A stretch of 64,000 bases of DNA, from contig OX359202.1 of NCBI GenBank assembly GCA_947172415.1, positions 2,501 to 66,500 of the forward strand, given 5' to 3'. Under the pieces are notes generated by a model. That model was not told where the DNA came from, ran no database searches, and was given only the letters and a program-made list of their open reading frames with translations. This document shows, piece by piece, positions 11,401 through 21,700 of the stretch. The stretch's first letter is position 1, and each line of letters begins with the position of its first letter. This DNA comes from Chondrosia reniformis. Its lineage: Eukaryota; Porifera; Demospongiae; Chondrillida; Chondrillidae. Made by a program: the position numbers and the translations under genes.

Positions 11401-11992
11401 CTTACTCCTTCCTGAAGACTTTATCTTGCTACCATCTTGCTTCTCTTTTGGGGGCTTTCCCTCCTCCAAACGCCTTTCTTTGCTCCTTGCAGTTGTTACA
11501 CTAGACTTTGAGTCTTTCTGAGCCACACGTTGCTTAGCAACAACATCACCTAGAGCAATCAAGACTTTTCTTCAATATTTCACCTATACTTCTGACCTAC
11601 TTCATACTTTCATAGAGAGCATTTCGGTCCGTGGACCTTAATGAGTTTTATAACTGATGAACCGAAACGTTCTATTGTGAATCGTGAATTGCTACGGATA
11701 AGCTCAAGACTAATTAATACTTCATACGTACTTCTTTGCTCACCAGAATGAGCCTTGTTCTTAGAATCTCGCTTGCCTTCCCGGGCGCTAGATCTCTTAC
11801 TTGAATCAGCTTTACTAGCTTTAGTATCTTGATTCTTACTGGAATCTCTCTTAGAGCTTGTCTTCTGTCTCAAGGCTTTCGTCAGCTCCTCTTCTCCCCA
11901 AGTGTCATTTTTACTCTTCAGCTGTGAAGAAGGGACTAATAAGTCAATGTCAGAATAGACTGCAATTAAAGTACCTTTGATGAAGACGACAT
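8448..11992 (-). CDS. DYNC2I1: Dynein-2 intermediate chain 1 (WDR60)
   Basis: The gene encodes an intermediate chain of the cytoplasmic dynein-2 complex, the retrograde intraflagellar transport motor of cilia. The start at 11992 gives MSSSSK, followed by exons reading DTWGEEELTKALRQ (family N-terminal motif), then a long Lys/Arg/Glu-rich disordered region (10.9-11.9 kb) and an acidic YNDEFEDASSEDLEE patch. The block IDLDVVAMEIFDLPPMSEYE (10489-10580) matches the conserved pre-WD block of the family. WD40 blades follow at 8.4-9.5 kb, including DHFVVGRSDGTLLLYN and HHRPSVFIVLDDSSTIHLW. The stop is at 8448-8450. Introns carry an AT minisatellite, a GA-rich tract and a repeated 3' splice site. 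Exon limits are approximate. Confidence 0.88.
9490..9815. repeat. Dispersed repeat copy 2 with AT minisatellite core, in DYNC2I1 intron
   Basis: Its ends match the element at 6750-6925. Its core (about 9561-9735) is expanded into ATAATAGCTGTACAATAGC / TATATACATAATAGC units. It lies within an intron of DYNC2I1. Confidence 0.75.
9832..9942. repeat. GGGAGA purine tract, intronic
   Basis: An almost pure purine tract on the plus strand (GGAGAGGGAGAGGG), and therefore pyrimidine-rich in the sense strand of DYNC2I1. It is simple-sequence DNA. Confidence 0.85.
10578..10700 (-). repeat. Five-fold tandem array of a 3' splice site in DYNC2I1
   Basis: Read on the minus strand, five units of about 24 bp each contain CACTTCCTGTAG or a one-base variant. 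The last one directly precedes the exon beginning AGTGGATTTGATTGATTTAG, which encodes the conserved IDLD block. The true acceptor is therefore present in several upstream copies. Confidence 0.75.
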
Positions 11993-12018
11993 TTTCCGCT
12001 TTCTAAAAGCGCTGGTCA

Positions 12019-12093
12019 TCCGTGGTAGTATATATAGTGGTGAGTATCCCGCCTGTCACGCGGGAGACCGGGGTTCGATTCCCAGCCACGGAG
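12019..12093 (+). tRNA. tRNA-Asp (GTC), with enlarged D-loop
   Basis: The acceptor arms TCCGTGG and CCACGGA pair perfectly over 7 bp. The anticodon stem-loop is CCCGC-CTGTCAC-GCGGG with anticodon GTC. The B-box GGTTCGATTCC is intact. The D-arm TAGTATATATAGTGGTGAG has a 4-base TATA insertion relative to the usual tRNA-Asp, and the T-stem has one G-A mismatch. It is encoded opposite to DYNC2I1 and lies 27 bp upstream of that gene's start codon. It could be functional or a slightly decayed copy. Confidence 0.8.
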
Positions 12094-12239
12094 CTTTATT
12101 ATATCTTTTTTTCCTACTTGAACTATTATATATCACTATCATTTAGAATCGTACAAGGATTATATCGGCGCTTACGAAAACGATTGCGAGCATTCATGTA
12201 CAACGACATGATCTGGCATACTAGTTTAGTTTGTTAACT

Positions 12240-13440
12240 AGTACGTATGTTAACTTGTATACCAGAAATTTATGTACATTGAGGGCTGTAACTCTATCAA
12301 ACACTAACATATGAAGCTAATACTTGATGTCAACATTCACAGACATATTTGAAACTTTTGCAAAACGTTGTGAAGATTAAAATGCATGTTCATATTTGTC
12401 CTATTTCTCACAATACATAGCTATTTACATATATAATGTATAATTAATTTTTTTTTAAAAATTTAAAAAATTTAAAAATAAAAATTAAATCTAAAATTTA
12501 AATTTAAAATTTTTTGGAGCTTGCTTAAAAAACATATTTGAAATTTTGATGCAGATCACAGATTCATATCTATAGAGTTATAGCCCTCAATGTTCATTAA
12601 ACTCTGGTATAAAAAGTGAATGGATGGTGAGATATAGGGCAAATTTTAAGTGCATCAGAATTTCAAAAACACGTTGGACATGTTCTATAGATGTCTGTGA
12701 ATACTGACACAAAGTCACAGCTTTATATCTCTCCATTTGAATGAGTTACAGCCCTCAATGTACATTTAATTCTGGTATACAAGTTAATGTATGGTGAGAG
12801 ATAGGGCAAATTTTAAGTTTCATTAAAATTTCAAAAACACATTGGACATGCTCTACAGATATCTGTGAATGCTGATACAAAGTTACAGCTTTATATCTCT
12901 CCATTTGAATGAGTTACAGCCCTCAACGTACATTTAATTCTGGAATACAAAGTTAATGTATGGTGAGAGATAGGGCAAATTTTAAGTTTCATTAAAATTT
13001 CAAAAACACATTGGACATGCTCTACAGATATCTGTGAATGCTGACACAAAGTTACAGCTTTATATCTCTCCATTTGAATGAGTTACAGCCCTCAACGTAC
13101 ATTTAATTCTGGAATACAAAGTTAATGTATGGTGAGAGATAGGGCAAATTTTAAGTTTCATTAAAATTTCAAAAACACATTGGACATGCTCTACAGATAT
13201 CTGTGAATGCTGACACAAAGTTACAGCTTTATATCTCTCCATTTGAATGAGTTACAGCCCTCAACGTACATTTAATTCTGGAATACAAAGTTAATGTATG
13301 GTGAGAGATAGGGCAAATTTTAAGTTTCATTAAAATTTCACAAACCCATTGGACATGCTCTATAGGATGTCTGTTAATGCTGACAGAAAGAATTAGCTTC
13401 ATATCTCGCCATTTGATAGAGTTACAGAACTACAGTTAAT
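12240..13440. repeat. Satellite-like tandem repeat, ~169-bp monomer
   Basis: Units of 169 bp share GAGTTACAGCCCTCAA, AATGTATGGTGAGAGATAGG and CACATTGGACATGCTC. Three central units (about 12720-13370) are almost identical; the outer units are diverged. The two short identical minus-strand ORFs of 60 codons here are products of the repeat. More units of the family lie at 14740-15025. Confidence 0.9.
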
Positions 13441-14739
13441 GTACTGTTTTGGTAGTGAAAATTGCGTAATACCATATATGGCCGACCGTTAGAAGGTATT
13501 ATTATAATAAAGACAAAATTCCATACTATATCTGAAAATCTTGAATACTTTCCAATTTTTATACATAGGGATATGCACTGTGTAGTACTTGATTGTTATT
13601 GAAGTACTATCTATCCATATATTTTATATGGATCTCGTTAAAGTGAAATTTCGTCAATCGACAGCCAACGAAACTCCAAAGAAAAAAAGTTGGACCATAC
13701 CGAACGCTACCATCCACGACGCTCATAGGCCGGGATCGTTGGTAACGTTCAATCGAATCTGCCGAAGCAAATTACTGCTGAGTTGAGCATTGGGTGTCAC
13801 TTGCGTGAGAAGAACCAGCTCTTCTCGATATGGCCGACTCATATGAATCCTAAGATATCAGATGCCAATCCCACATTACGTGGAACCCCCCCGAAATCCG
13901 GATTATTGGTGAGCACGTCTCTATGGCACCAACCGATTAGGAGACAGCTTCAGAGTCTAAGCGCTACCAACCTCTATGGGAACCGCAACCACCATAGAGA
14001 TGTGTCCAGGTAGGCCTACTATATAAGGTTTTTCGCTTCTATTTATATGAAGTTTTGTCCAAAGAAAACGGTTGTGGTTGGGACCTTTTTTAATATATTT
14101 CTCGCTATTTCCAGATCAGTGAATTGTTTCAAGCAAGTTTAAAGACATAGGCAGTATTAGTGGTTCACCTGAAAACCGGGAAAAGCGAAAAAAATCCTGT
14201 AAGTGTCTTGATGGGCTGAGGAGAACGACTTTTCTGATCCCAATTATTTTCGAGAAATCGTCAATTTATTCCACTTTAATTCCAGACCAGTGAATCGTTT
14301 CAAGCAATTTTACAGACATACGCAGTATTTCCAATACATCTCAAAACTTTGGCAAATGGATAAAAGCCTGTATGTGTCTTGGTGGAAGGAGGAGGGCGAC
14401 TTTTCATGATACAGAAAACTGGAAATAGTGCGAGGTCCGATATTTATCGCCTTGACGATATTAATGTTTATGATCGATATTGCAACTGACCCGGCTGTAT
14501 GAATTACTCTAAATCTAATTCCAAACTTAAGTTTTAGCGTATATAAATAAATTCTAATTTCTAGATATATTAAATAATGTTTTTTAAGGAAACTGTAGCT
14601 ACAAAAATATTTTAAATTATTCTTTCTATACGTAAATAGCTATATATTGTGTGAGAGAGGGAAAAGATGAAGATACATTATAAACTTCAAAAACATTTTG
14701 CAATACATGCCTGTGAATGCTGACATCACGTATTAGTCT
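13441..14739. other. Sequence interrupting the satellite; contains a ~170-bp duplication
   Basis: This stretch separates two blocks of the 169-bp satellite family. It contains a diverged tandem duplication with ~170-bp spacing (around 14114 and 14284, sharing CAGTGAAT-GTTTCAAGCAA and AGACATA-GCAGTATT). Short plus-strand ORFs at 13589-14013 have no recognisable family. It may be an inserted element; its ends could not be defined. Confidence 0.5.
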
Positions 14740-15025
14740 CATATGTTAGTGTTTGATAGAGTTAAAGCCCTCATTGAACATTAAATTTTGGTATACAAAG
14801 TTAATGTATGGTGAGAGATAGGGCAAATTTTAAGCTGCATCAAAATTTAAAAAACACATTGGATATACTCCATAGGTGACTGTGAATGCTGACACAAAGT
14901 ACTAGTTTCATATCTACAAATTTGATAGAGTTACAGCCCTCAATGTACATTAAATTCTGGTATACAAAGTTAATGTATGGTGATAGATAGGGTAAATTTT
15001 AAGTTGCATCAAAATTTAAAAACAC
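14740..15025. repeat. Satellite-like repeat, second block
   Basis: About two diverged units of the 169-bp family seen at 12240-13440, again with AATGTATGGTGA-AGATAGGG and GTTACAGCCCTCAATG. They end about 360 bp before the UTP25 stop codon. Confidence 0.85.
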
Positions 15026-15384
15026 ATTAGATTCTTTGAAGACACTCTTCAAGGTAAGGGTGTTTGTGGTCCGCCCCGTTGCACCAAAGGAGATGGAATG
15101 TGGCAAGATTATGGAGCAACACTCCCAGACATCATATGCAATTATTCTATGACTTTGAGCAGACCAGTATAGACCAGTATAGAGAATGATTGGAGAAAAA
15201 TGTATGATGAGATACAGAGCAAATTTTATTTTACTTCTGAAACTTGGGTGTCTGAGAGTGCTAACAACACTGGTGACCAGTGGTAAGTAGCATTCTGGTA
15301 CATGTAATATGAAAACATTAATATACAACGTGCATACAATGTTATCCCTATAGCTAGAGCTGTAGTTGGTCAAAATTTAACACT

Positions 15385-18300
15385 TTATTCTGATAACAAC
15401 ATGTGAATTGGTTGAGTTGATTGCAGTAAGCTGTTGGCTCGTGTACTTCCTACAGTTCTAGACAGTCTATGTTCATCAAACTTTGTATATAAAACATGGC
15501 ATGAAGGCAGATGGAGATCACTGCTTCCAACACATGTCATAGTATTCACCAGTTCAGAATAGAATTCTGCATACATTGGCAGCTGGTAAAAAACAAGTTG
15601 TCGAACACCCTTCAAATGGTATCTACAGTGTTAACACATACAGTCAGACATATGTAGGTTGCACCTTCCACCCTAAGTACCTGTTGTAAAAATGGAATCG
15701 CTCTGTAATAATTAGAAAATGGCGGTTTCCTTGCAAAAATCTAATTCTAGCTCTTTGAATATCTGCTCCCCTTGTATACCTATAGATTTCAATATATTCC
15801 ATACTGCAAACTGTAATAATATTCATAAAACGTAACATACTCGCAAATATGACAAAAATTCAGGTTTTCTCTTTTCATGAAATTCCTGATTCTGATGTAG
15901 TCCAGGTATGACGGAACAAATATGACAGTTCCTTGCATAAGAGGGGCTTGAAATCGAGGAATGACCTAACATGAAAGAAAGTACTTTGGCTAAAAGATCT
16001 TCTAAAATGTAATTACAAACCTTTTCAACAAAGAATTGGAATCTCCTGTCAAACTGTTCTATGCTTCTATCACAAGAAATTTTCTGGAAAATCTGATGCA
16101 AAATTTGCAAAGAGATGTACTAATTGAGACCTTCAGGCGTAAGATGTTTCCTTTACCTGTGAGCACTGCACAGCAACTTGGCAGATGGTTCCTTCATACA
16201 ATGGTCTGTAATTGGCAACCTTTCCATTGTAATTGTAGCAGAACTTGTAGAAGAAGGATGTCAGTTCGGGAGTAGCAAAGGAACTAAACAGTAGTGTCTG
16301 ACAGTAGTACTTTCCCCTGTTATTGATGGCAAAACTAGGATATCAAGTTCTTCTCTTCAGCTGAATGTGGACAACTTACCGACCATTGACTATCCAAGGC
16401 CTAAGGCGAGATATATCCATGTTATGACTGTCCAGTGGTTGCTGATGGAAGTGGCTAAAGAGATACTGAATTATCCAAGGACTCAATACAGGGAAACATA
16501 CACCTTCAATAACAGAGTACTTACTGTCACATGTTCCCAATTTTGCATTAAGAACACATCTGTCTGGTCCAAGATGACCATTTCCAGGGATGACAAAAAG
16601 TCAAAGCTTGCCCCCTTCTTGCTACATAGTCAGAAATGCAACATCTGGCTCACTCCTTTTTATTGCTCACAGATGCTGGCTAACCTTCCAGATTCAGTGG
16701 CCAGTTTGAGGCCCAACGGAGAAGCCACAATAATGTCAGAAGAGAACAGGTCAGAGAAGAGTTTAACCGACTTCCTACCTATGGCCACTCCAATTCTGAA
16801 GCAGTCATCGGTATTTCCTTCAAACATTGATCTATAAGATTCTGCAAGGACATTAGATTCTCAGTAACAAATGTGACAAATGGAGCAGCACTATCTTTCA
16901 CAGTAACCTGGCTTTGTGGACCCTGACTGGTTATTCTTGTCCTGAAGGGTAAACTCCTGCACAAACTTCTTTTTGTGGGTAACATGGCCCTAGTGCATTG
17001 GATCACATGACTGGTCACATGACCACACATACAGCATGTCTCCCAAATTGCAAGTCTACTTACACTGCTGTCTCCAAACATTAGCTGAATAATCAAATTG
17101 ATGACAGAATAGGCACTTTGACGAAAAGGCAGCAGGATCAAGATCTTGGGTCTTGTAAATCCCTGGTCACTAACATCACTACACCAGTATGCATTGGATA
17201 ACACCTGCAATGCCTGACTCACATCACACACTAACTCTAGCATTTTGCCTTCCTCGCTCATCTGTGATATCCTCGAGTTGTTTCTTAAGACTTTTGACTG
17301 GGCCCTACAAGGACACATCCCATGGTATATAGGTTGACTGACGTGGGGCTACAGAAATGGTAGTTGTATATACTTTAAAACATGATTCATGGCATGAAGT
17401 AAATACACTTGTCTGACTTCTCCGCAATTCTTATCTTCCCTCAATGTCCAATACAAGTCCTGCACTTACGTATTTACAAAGAATATACTTTCACATAAAA
17501 TAACAAATGGGGAAACCCACTTTATACTGACTAATTATACCAAACAGGTGGTTCTGAAGAGATGTCAGATCATTTCCACCAGTGACAGGCAGCCAATGTT
17601 TTTGCAATTTAGACTTCAACTTGACTGAGAGGTCTCCCTCCTCTGCCTCAGGCTCCTGGCAACACACTAACCCAAAGTCTGTAACCTGAAGGACCACAGT
17701 AAGTCAAAATACTAGACATGTACATTATACTACCTCACTAACTTTTTGCACTTGGTTAATCTGGTAACTTTCCATTTGAACTTTGACCTTCTCAATCTCC
17801 TCTTCACTCAACTGATAGTCTAAGTGATTGGTAAAGTAGTCACTTTCTGTAGCATCTCCCTTGGATTTTCCGTCAACTTCTCCATTTTGAGATCCTTCAA
17901 CTTCTCCATCATCAGATCCTTCAACTTCTCCATCATCAGATCCGTCAACCTCTCCATCATCAGATCCTTCAACTTCTCCATCATCAGATCCGTCAACTTC
18001 TCCATCATCAGATCCTTCAACTTCTCCATCATCAGATCCGTCAACTTCTCCATCATCAGATCCTTCAACTTCTCCATCATCAGATCCTTCAACTTCTCCA
18101 TCATCAGATCCGTCAACTTCTCCATCATCAGATCCGTCAACTTCTCCATCATCAGATCCTTCAACTTCTCCATCATCAGATCCCTCAACTTCATCATCAG
18201 ATCCTCCATTATCAGATTTGAACAACTTGCTAGTGGCGTTTCTTGACATTGTTTCAAGCAAACATTCATAAGAACTTTTTCCCGACTCCTAAATATAACA

Positions 18301-18525
18301 TGACAAACACTTCAAGGTTTCACTAATCTGAGTGTCTCTTTAGATAACCCTGTTTCTTACGAGATGACCGATTTCTTTCGCCTGAGCTGGAGTTTGCGAT
18401 CTACTCCGAAATGAAGGTGGATCCTTCAGAGACTTTGGGGCCTGCGACGTCACAAACCAGACAAATCATATAATCAATTCGAATGGCACGTATCATGAGG
18501 ACAATACCTTTCTCTTGCGAAGCAT
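15385..18525 (-). CDS. UTP25: UTP25 (DIEXF/Def), small-subunit processome component
   Basis: UTP25 is a nucleolar protein of the small-subunit processome needed for 18S rRNA maturation; it has a degenerate DEAD-box helicase fold. The start at 18525 gives MLRKRK, followed by exons with [18 protein letters not shown] and [13 protein letters not shown]. An acidic region of GSDDGEV-type repeats comes next, then [28 protein letters not shown] (family motif RPKVLI-VPFR), [32 protein letters not shown] and the C-terminal [14 protein letters not shown] / [20 protein letters not shown] block. The stop is at 15385-15387. It lies 180 bp downstream of HECTD1 on the same strand. Middle exon limits (15.9-17.3 kb) are approximate. 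Confidence 0.88.
17876..18200 (-). repeat. 24-bp coding repeat, acidic GSDDGEV units in UTP25
   Basis: About 13 in-frame 24-bp units encode GSDDGEVE or GSDDGEVD. The family normally has an irregular acidic region at this position; here it has become an almost perfect repeat. All six frames stay open through it, which explains spurious ORFs on both strands. Confidence 0.93.
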
Positions 18526-18705
18526 TCCCCTAGAAAATCAAAATATGGTCGATATCGATTAATCTCGGAAAGAATCGATCGCGACAAATAGCTATAAGTT
18601 CATTCTATATTTCAGCATATACGTACGTAGATCCGCATTTATAATTTCATTGAAATTGTAAAATTCATGCAAAAAGTACATTGAAATGTGTTCAAATTAG
18701 CTGAG

Positions 18706-21700
18706 CTAGTTTAATAAGAATGCCTTCTCCTTTGTTGCCATATTCAAACGCTCCTTTAGCATCTTCTCTGTTGGATACTCTGGAATCTTTAGGTAGTGCG
18801 CACAAGTGTTGACCGAAGGCATGGCATGCTCATCAGTGTAGACTTTTCTGACAACAGTGAGTCGAGGGTGTAGGTTAGCCAGACCTCCCGGGGGCAGTGA
18901 GGAGGATCCAGTCACAAACTGCACAAATGCTTTCCTCTCATCACTTGTCATGTCACACAACACATTAACCAAATGCTGAAATCCAGGACTACATATCATA
19001 TACCATGTTACATACAAACAAGCACTTTCACATCACTTCAACTCAAAACTTTAATTTGAAATACCTTTCCTTTGTGAATCCATGCTTTGGTTCTGTGTAA
19101 TTTAAAATGTCTTCCCTTGTCCACTTTGGGGACTGTTCGCCACACAAGAGCAGTCGGAGCTCATGAGGTGAGAAGGAAGCCAATGAATCCATGGGAAATA
19201 CCTTATCAAAACCAGCTACACAAGTGAAAGGACTAATGAAGCTATGGGGAGCAGCATACATGACACTAGATTTCATACCTTTCAGAGCATCCAACTGTCT
19301 CCTTATCCCAGTATTCAGACAAAACTCTTCAAGGAGCTTGATATATTCCTCAACATTGTGAATACACAATGTCTAGGGTATGAAGACGTTTGCTGAAACT
19401 GTTTAGAATACATTGCAGACAGGCACACTTACAAGTTTGTGTCCGTTTACAGTCAGAGGGTAAGCAGAATAGCCGTACACAGCAGAAGGAGGTTCGAACT
19501 CAAAGGTCAAACTAGGGACACACAAGAGGTACAGTCCTGCAAAGGATCACCACATAAGCATATACATACCTTAGGTCTTCCAACTTGACACCAGATGCAT
19601 CGTTCTTTCCTGTACGCAGTCTCAATGAAGCAATGGCCTCCTGCTTGTCCCTGTCAGACAAGTAGAGGTTGGATTGAATAGCCAATTTGGACTGTATCAA
19701 GTCTTCCAATTGTTTCAAAAAGTTAGCTCTATGTGGGCAAATTTCATTGAGATCAGCTCTCGTCAAAATGCCTTGATACCATAGAACATTAGCCGCAGTC
19801 TCATGATCAGGAGAGGAGGGCGGTGATTCCAGCTCCTCAGTTGCTGCCTCCATGGTTATTTCCTTAACAACAGTTTCTTTGTCGAGCTCACTCCCCAGAA
19901 GATCCTCACTAGAGAGTATCTCCTCCTTAGCTGATACAGCTCCTGCATCCTGTAACTGGTTTGGCAACTGATTGTTGTCTTCAGACTGCTTGAGGTTATC
20001 GTCCTCGTTGAATACATCACTACTATTGTCTTCTCTGGTTCCTATTCCCATTCCAAAATCAGTGTACGTCTGCATGCAAAATGAGACATTATTTAAAGAA
20101 CTACAATTACTAAACCTAAGCTTACTTCTTTATCAGTTAGGGCCATTTCAGGAAATGCTCGTTTTTGACACAGCAATTTAAAAAGTGCATGAGAAAGTGG
20201 TAAATCAATAAGGCGGCCATCTTGAAGGCTCTTGGCCAGGAGTATACCAAACAGGTGGAACCACCCACAGACCTGGTCCAACTCCTTTTCATTCTGTGGC
20301 CACGGGGCTGGAAAAAGGCCACTGGACGTCTGAATGTAATAACCACGGGGTTTTACTCCTTGCCCAATGTCAACCTGTGTAAGGCAAATGGTCATTTACA
20401 AGTTCTTATTTGAAACTTGTAAGCAACCGACCTCTCTTGACTGATCTTCTGGAAAGGCATCGTCACAATACCACATTCCCAAGTCACGCTTCTGAAACTC
20501 GGCAGCCAGCAGAGCATAGTACTCTAAAGTTGGCCCTAAACCAGTTCCTTCCTCATTTAAAAACTTGATCTGCACATAGAGAACCAATTATATCATATGG
20601 CCTATATCCATACCATATAAGGGAAAGCCCCACCTCCACACCATATAAGGGAAGGGCCTACCTCCACACCATATAAGGGAATGGCTTACCTCCAACATGG
20701 ACTTCCTATTCACTGTATTAGAAAAGATTGAATTGGCCCATTCCAGAACTTTAACATCTCTTGGAACATTAACACTGTCTTGTTTTAAGCGTCCAATTTT
20801 TAACTCGGGATGGAACTCCTCTTTTCGTTGACCTGATCCTCTCAGTCGCTCCATCATGTCATCCTGACACTTCTGCAGCCATATTATTGACCTGCGTATG
20901 CATGGATGAAATGTCAAAAGAATGAGGTTCACTGACTGAGAGTATCTGGGAAAGGCTTAATATACCAACCTTTCCGGCCCAAAAGCCATTGCATTAAAAA
21001 ACAATTGTCTGGTTTCAAAGGGGAATAGAAATGGGTAACTGGCAACCAGAATGTGGCACCATTGCGGAAGTGCCTCGCAACACAGTACCAGTGGATCCTG
21101 TTGAAAGATAATACAAAACGTAGCAACAAGTATCATTCCAGCAATGTCGCTGCCAACTTGAATTTGATGTAACAGTTTCTGATTCAGTTTGCAACTCAAA
21201 AAGTCTTCAGAAGACACATCAAACTTTCTGTCATTTCCCTCCACTTCAGCAAACAGTCTCAGCAAGTGAAGCAGTTCTAAGGAGTCTATCAGAGCCTCCA
21301 GACTGTCCTCCCGCCTTCCAGCGCTCACCACCTCACTGGCACTAGGGGTCCTCAAGTGACAGAGATCCTAATGGTGGAAGTGGGGTGAGCAATGGAAGGG
21401 TGTGAGCGAGGGGAGGGGGTGAGTGAGGGGAGAGGGTGAGTGAGGGGAGGGGGTGAGCGAGGGGTGGGTGTGAGTGAGTGGTGGGTGTGAGCGAGGGGTG
21501 GGTGTGAGTGAGGGGAGGGTGTGAGTGAGGGGAGGGTGTGAGCGAGGGGTGGGTGTGAGGGTGTGAGCGAGGGGTGGGTGTGAGCGAGGGGAGGGTGTGA
21601 GCGAGGGGTGGGTGTGAGGGTGTGAGCGAGGGGTGGGTGTGAGGGTGTGAGCGAGGGGTGGGTGTGAACGAGGGGTGGGTGTGAGCGAGGGGTGGGTGTG

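Noticed and set aside
12891..13242. Two identical 60-codon minus-strand ORFs
   Set aside because: They are copies of the same frame in consecutive 169-bp satellite units, with no independent coding evidence.
13589..14013. Plus-strand ORFs of 65 and 76 codons
   Set aside because: No family resemblance or splice context; they lie in the sequence that interrupts the satellite.
14999..15373. 124-codon minus-strand ORF downstream of UTP25
   Set aside because: It lies beyond the UTP25 stop, overlaps the satellite block and has no recognisable motif.
16036..16837. Plus-strand ORFs of 79 and 156 codons
   Set aside because: They are opposite to UTP25 exons and share no family features; most likely antisense shadows.
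17824..18246. 140-codon plus-strand ORF (SFNFSIIR repeats)
   Set aside because: Antisense of the UTP25 acidic coding repeat.
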